DNA from: Brevundimonas vitisensis
Lineage (GTDB): Bacteria; Pseudomonadota; Alphaproteobacteria; Caulobacterales; Caulobacteraceae
Reading direction: 5' to 3'
DNA: 64,000 nucleotides
Assembly (NCBI RefSeq): GCF_016656965.1
Contig: NZ_CP067977.1
Location: 868,001 to 932,000, forward strand
Below the pieces are notes generated by a model, which saw nothing but the letters and a program-made list of their open reading frames with translations, did no database searches and had not been told where the DNA came from. The translations under genes were made by a program, and so were the position numbers. Each line of letters starts with the position of its first letter. Position 1 is the first letter of the stretch. This document shows, one piece after another, positions 60,658 through 64,000 of the stretch.

Positions 60658-63600
60658 ATGAACATTTCGCGCTTCTTCATCGACCGGCCGATCTTCGCGG
60701 CCGTGGTCGCGGTCTTCATCACCCTGATCGGGGTCTTCGCCTATCCGCTGCTGCCGCTGTCGCAGTATCCGGAGATCGCGCCGCCGACGATCACCATCAC
60801 GACCGCCTATTCCGGCGCCTCGGCCGAAACCCTGGCCGAGACCGTCGCCGCCCCCATCGAGCAGGAGGTGAACGGCGTCGAGGGGATGCTCTACATCTCC
60901 TCCTCCTCGACCTCGGACGGCGTGGTGGCGATCACCGTGACCTTCCAACCGGGCACCGATCTGGATGCCGCCCAGGTGCTGGTCCAGAACCGGGTTGCCC
61001 TGGCCGAACCGCGCCTCCCGGCCCAGGTCCGTCAGGTCGGGGTGACGGTGAACAAACAGGAGTCAGGCTTCCTGATGATCCTGGGGCTGACCTCACCCGA
61101 CGGCAGCCTGAACAACGACTATGTCGGCAACTATGCCAACTCGACCCTGCGTGACCGCCTGCTGCGCATCGAGGGCGTGGGCAGTGTCCAGGTCTTCGGC
61201 GGCGGCAACTATTCGATGCGCGTCTGGATCGACCCGGCCAAGGCCGCTGCGCGCGGCCTGAACGCCTCGGACATCACCGGTGCCCTGGCGGCCCAGAATA
61301 TCCAGGCCGCTGCCGGCTCGATCGGTCAGCCGCCCTTCACCACCAGCGCCTCCGCCTTCCAGCAGCCGATCGAAGTCCAGGGCCGTCTGTCGACGCCCGA
61401 GGAGTTCGCCGACATCGTCATCAAGACCGATGCTGAAGGCCGCACGACCCGCATCCGCGACGTCGCCCGCGTCGAGCTTGGCGCTCAGGACTATGGCATC
61501 GAAGGCTATTTCGACGGCGAACGCGGCGTCGGCATCGCCGTCGTCCAGCAGCCGGGGGCCAACGCCCTGGGCACCGCCGAGCGCGTGCTGGAAGAGGTCG
61601 AGAATTTCAAGGCCGAGGCTCCGGCCGGGATGCAGATCTCGGTTCCCTACAACCCCACCGAATTCGTCGCCGCCTCTGTGGAGTCGGTCCAGCACACCCT
61701 GATCGAGGCCATCATCCTGGTGGTTCTGGTCGTGCTCGTCTTCCTTCAGACCTGGCGAGCGGCCGTCATCCCGATCGTCGCCATCCCGATCGCCCTGGTC
61801 GCCACCTTCGCGGTGCAGCTGGCCCTGGGCTATTCGATCAACTCGCTTTCGCTGCTGGCCCTGGTGCTGGCGGTGGGCATCGTGGTCGATGACGCCATCG
61901 TCGTGGTCGAGAACGTGGAGCGCTATGTCCGCGAGGGCCTGACGCCCAAGGAGGCAGCCTACAAGTCCATGCAGGAGGTATCGGGGGCCCTGATCGCCAT
62001 CGGCCTGGTGCTGGTGTCGGTGTTCATCCCGACCATGTTCGTGCCGGGAATTCCCGGGATCTTCTATCGCCAGTTCGCCGTGACCATCGCCTCGGCGACG
62101 GTGGTGTCGCTGTTCGTCTCGCTGACGCTCTCACCGGCCATGGCTGCTCTGCTGCTGAAGCCGCATGTGCATCATGACGAGACCGCGCCGCGCAAGACGG
62201 GCCTGTTCAACCAGGCGAAATACTATGGCGGCTGGGCGGGTCGGAAGTTCAACGAGGGCTTCGACTGGCTGTCGGACCGCTATGGCCGTCTGACCGCGCG
62301 TCTGGTCCGCATGGTGATGATGGTGCTGATCGTCTACGTCGGCCTGCTGGGCCTGACGGCCTGGCGCCTGATCGACACACCGTCCGGCTTCATTCCGGAT
62401 CAGGATCAGGGATTCCTGATCGGCGTCGTTCAACTGCCCGCCGGGGCCTCGCTGGAACGCACCAAGGCCGTGATGGAACGCGCCCGCGTCATCATCGAGG
62501 GCACCGAGGGCGTGGACGGCACCGTCGCTTTTGCCGGTCTGGACGGCACCAGCTTCTCGTTCGGATCCAATGCCGCCACCCTGTTCGTGCGCCTGAACGA
62601 CTATAGTGACCGCGAGACGCGCGAGACCTCGGCGACCGCGCTGGCCGGGGCCATCACCGGTGCCACGGCCGGCATCGAGGACGCCAACATCTTCGTCATC
62701 GCCCCGCCCGCGGTTCAGGGTCTGGGCACCGGCAACGGCTTTGCCATGATGATCCAGGATCGCTCCGGCGCGGGCTATGTCCCGCTGGAAGGGGCCACCT
62801 TTGCCATGATGGGTGCTGCTGCCCAGGTCCCGGATCAGGTGCAGCAGGTCTTCTCGACCTACAACACCGCTTCGCCCCGCGTCGAAGCCGATGTGGACCG
62901 CGACCGCGCCCTGATGATGGGGGTCCAGCCCAGCGACATCTTCTCGACCATGGGAATCTATCTGGGTTCGTCCTACGTCAACGACTTCAACCTGCTGGGC
63001 CGGACGTTCCGCGTCACCGCCCAGGCCGAGCCCGCCTATCGCGACGACATGGCCGACATCGCCAATCTGAAGGTGCGCTCTGCCGCCGGGGCCATGGTTC
63101 CGATCGGCTCGGTGGCTACCCTGAACGAGACGACGGGTCCGTCGCGGATCGTCCGCTACAACCTGTTCCCCGCAGCCGAACTGCAGGGGCAGGCCGCTCC
63201 CGGCGTTTCGTCCGGCACCGCCCTGACGCACATGGAGGCCATCGCCGCCCAGGCTCTGCCGCAAGGCTTCTCGTATGAATGGACGGGCCTGGCCTATCAG
63301 GAGAAACAGGCTGCCGGGGGTGCGACGATCATCTTCGTCATCGCCGTGCTGCTGGTCTTCCTGGTGCTGGCGGCCCAGTACGAAGCCTTCACGCTGCCGC
63401 TGGCGGTCATCCTGATCGTGCCGATGTGTCTGCTGGCGGCCATGCTGGGGGTCAACGCCCTGGGTCTGGACAACAACATCCTGGTTCAGGTCGGACTGGT
63501 CGTCCTGATCGCCCTGGCGGCCAAGAACGCCATCTTGATCGTGGAGTTCGCCAAGCAGCAGGAAGAGCACGGGATGAACCGCTGGGATGCCGCGGTCGAG

Positions 63601-63906
63601 GCCGCCCGCATCCGCCTGCGTCCGATCCTGATGACCTCCTTCGCCTTCATCCTGGGCGTTCTGCCCCTGGTGCTGGCGCATGGAGCCGGGGCCGAGATGC
63701 GCCAGTCCCTGGGCGCGGCCGTGTTCTTCGGCATGATCGGGGTGACCATCTTCGGCCTGGTCTTCACGCCGGTCTTCTATGTGATCTGCCGTGGCCTGGC
63801 CGAGCGCCTGAACCGGGGGCCCGATACCCCCCGCCAGACGCCCGCCGTGCCGACTTCCTTCGACCCCGACGCGCCGGTCACGGCCGCCCGCAGCGGAGAC
63901 TCCTGA
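60658..63906 (+). CDS. RND multidrug efflux permease (HAE1 family)
   Basis: The 1082-residue proton-driven pump is of the AcrB/MexB type. It starts MNISRFFIDRPIFAAVVAVF, has twelve membrane helices in two repeats, and the proton-relay aspartates in VVDDAIVVVENVER near residue 405. Two large periplasmic domains carry the porter and docking loops. It exports drugs or other lipophilic compounds from the periplasm; the substrate cannot be read. Its stop overlaps the ATG of the outer membrane factor by one base (TGATG). Confidence 0.96.
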   Translation: MNISRFFIDRPIFAAVVAVFITLIGVFAYPLLPLSQYPEIAPPTITITTAYSGASAETLAETVAAPIEQEVNGVEGMLYISSSSTSDGVVAITVTFQPGTDLDAAQVLVQNRVALAEPRLPAQVRQVGVTVNKQESGFLMILGLTSPDGSLNNDYVGNYANSTLRDRLLRIEGVGSVQVFGGGNYSMRVWIDPAKAAARGLNASDITGALAAQNIQAAAGSIGQPPFTTSASAFQQPIEVQGRLSTPEEFADIVIKTDAEGRTTRIRDVARVELGAQDYGIEGYFDGERGVGIAVVQQPGANALGTAERVLEEVENFKAEAPAGMQISVPYNPTEFVAASVESVQHTLIEAIILVVLVVLVFLQTWRAAVIPIVAIPIALVATFAVQLALGYSINSLSLLALVLAVGIVVDDAIVVVENVERYVREGLTPKEAAYKSMQEVSGALIAIGLVLVSVFIPTMFVPGIPGIFYRQFAVTIASATVVSLFVSLTLSPAMAALLLKPHVHHDETAPRKTGLFNQAKYYGGWAGRKFNEGFDWLSDRYGRLTARLVRMVMMVLIVYVGLLGLTAWRLIDTPSGFIPDQDQGFLIGVVQLPAGASLERTKAVMERARVIIEGTEGVDGTVAFAGLDGTSFSFGSNAATLFVRLNDYSDRETRETSATALAGAITGATAGIEDANIFVIAPPAVQGLGTGNGFAMMIQDRSGAGYVPLEGATFAMMGAAAQVPDQVQQVFSTYNTASPRVEADVDRDRALMMGVQPSDIFSTMGIYLGSSYVNDFNLLGRTFRVTAQAEPAYRDDMADIANLKVRSAAGAMVPIGSVATLNETTGPSRIVRYNLFPAAELQGQAAPGVSSGTALTHMEAIAAQALPQGFSYEWTGLAYQEKQAAGGATIIFVIAVLLVFLVLAAQYEAFTLPLAVILIVPMCLLAAMLGVNALGLDNNILVQVGLVVLIALAAKNAILIVEFAKQQEEHGMNRWDAAVEAARIRLRPILMTSFAFILGVLPLVLAHGAGAEMRQSLGAAVFFGMIGVTIFGLVFTPVFYVICRGLAERLNRGPDTPRQTPAVPTSFDPDAPVTAARSGDS

Positions 63907-64000
63907 TGCTGTACCCTTCCCTTTCGGAGCCTGTCCGCAGGCTTCGTCCGTTCCTGACCGTAACGGCCGCCGCGTCTGTTCTGGCGGCCTGCGCGGTCGG
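63906..64000 (+). CDS. Outer membrane efflux lipoprotein, start only
   Basis: Only 31 codons are in the window. They encode a lipoprotein signal: basic start, hydrophobic core VTAAASVLAAC, with the lipobox LAAC. Coupling to the pump gene (TGATG overlap) and operon order adaptor, permease, third gene indicate a NodT/OprM-type outer membrane factor. The identity rests on context because the body of the protein lies outside. Confidence 0.75.
   Translation, partial: MLYPSLSEPVRRLRPFLTVTAAASVLAACAV

Overview
The window reads as the chromosome of a high-GC alphaproteobacterium, most likely a member of the Caulobacterales such as Brevundimonas. Support comes from the aa3-type oxidase subunit IV, the three-part pnt transhydrogenase, the DUF4169, DUF4170 and ribbon-helix-helix small proteins, an HWE kinase with a FAT-GUY-type response regulator, and promoters of Caulobacter style (TTGTTCG-N13-GCTACACC before fumC) and EcfG style (GGAACC-N16-CGTT). 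The genus is an inference. No rRNA, tRNA, CRISPR array, integrase or transposase was seen.

Region 1 (1-13.6 kb) is a defence island. On the minus strand an operon runs SNF2-type helicase, DUF4391 protein, single-HKD PLD nuclease, and a type III-like Mod methyltransferase cut by the window edge. Next is a minus-strand pair of unrecognised genes, the first with a PD-(D/E)XK signature. A divergent 508-codon gene carries a second PD-(D/E)XK-like domain. Last is a Gabija-like pair: an OLD-type ATPase/TOPRIM protein and a UvrD-like helicase. The island ends in a 329-bp AT-richer gap beside a RusA resolvase gene and fumC. Base composition is mosaic inside the first operon. The Gabija-like leader can form two mutually exclusive hairpins, one covering the ribosome binding site.

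Region 2 (14-26 kb) is ordinary chromosome: fumC, yccF, DUF4169, an EamA exporter, a ribbon-helix-helix protein, a SIMPL protein, two tandem related small membrane proteins behind a near-perfect EcfG-type promoter, a PcrA/UvrD helicase, an O-antigen-ligase-like protein and parE.

Region 3 (26-46 kb) holds a divergent NRAMP-like transporter, a carboxylesterase, an HWE kinase/response regulator pair, ubiD, an M14 peptidase, MAPEG, pmbA, cysQ and DUF4170. It then has a tightly overlapping lipid A/LPS-core operon: MsbA-like ABC transporter, DUF374 acyltransferase, waaA and lpxK. An amidohydrolase and an L,D-transpeptidase-like protein follow.

Region 4 (46-64 kb) has two membrane acyltransferases, a 2OG-Fe(II) oxygenase, a WYL regulator, small enzymes and an alpha/beta hydrolase lipoprotein. 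The pnt operon follows, with two extra small membrane genes interleaved and coupled by stop-start overlaps. The region ends with the oxidase subunit IV and a TetR regulator divergent from an RND efflux operon whose outer membrane factor is cut by the window edge.
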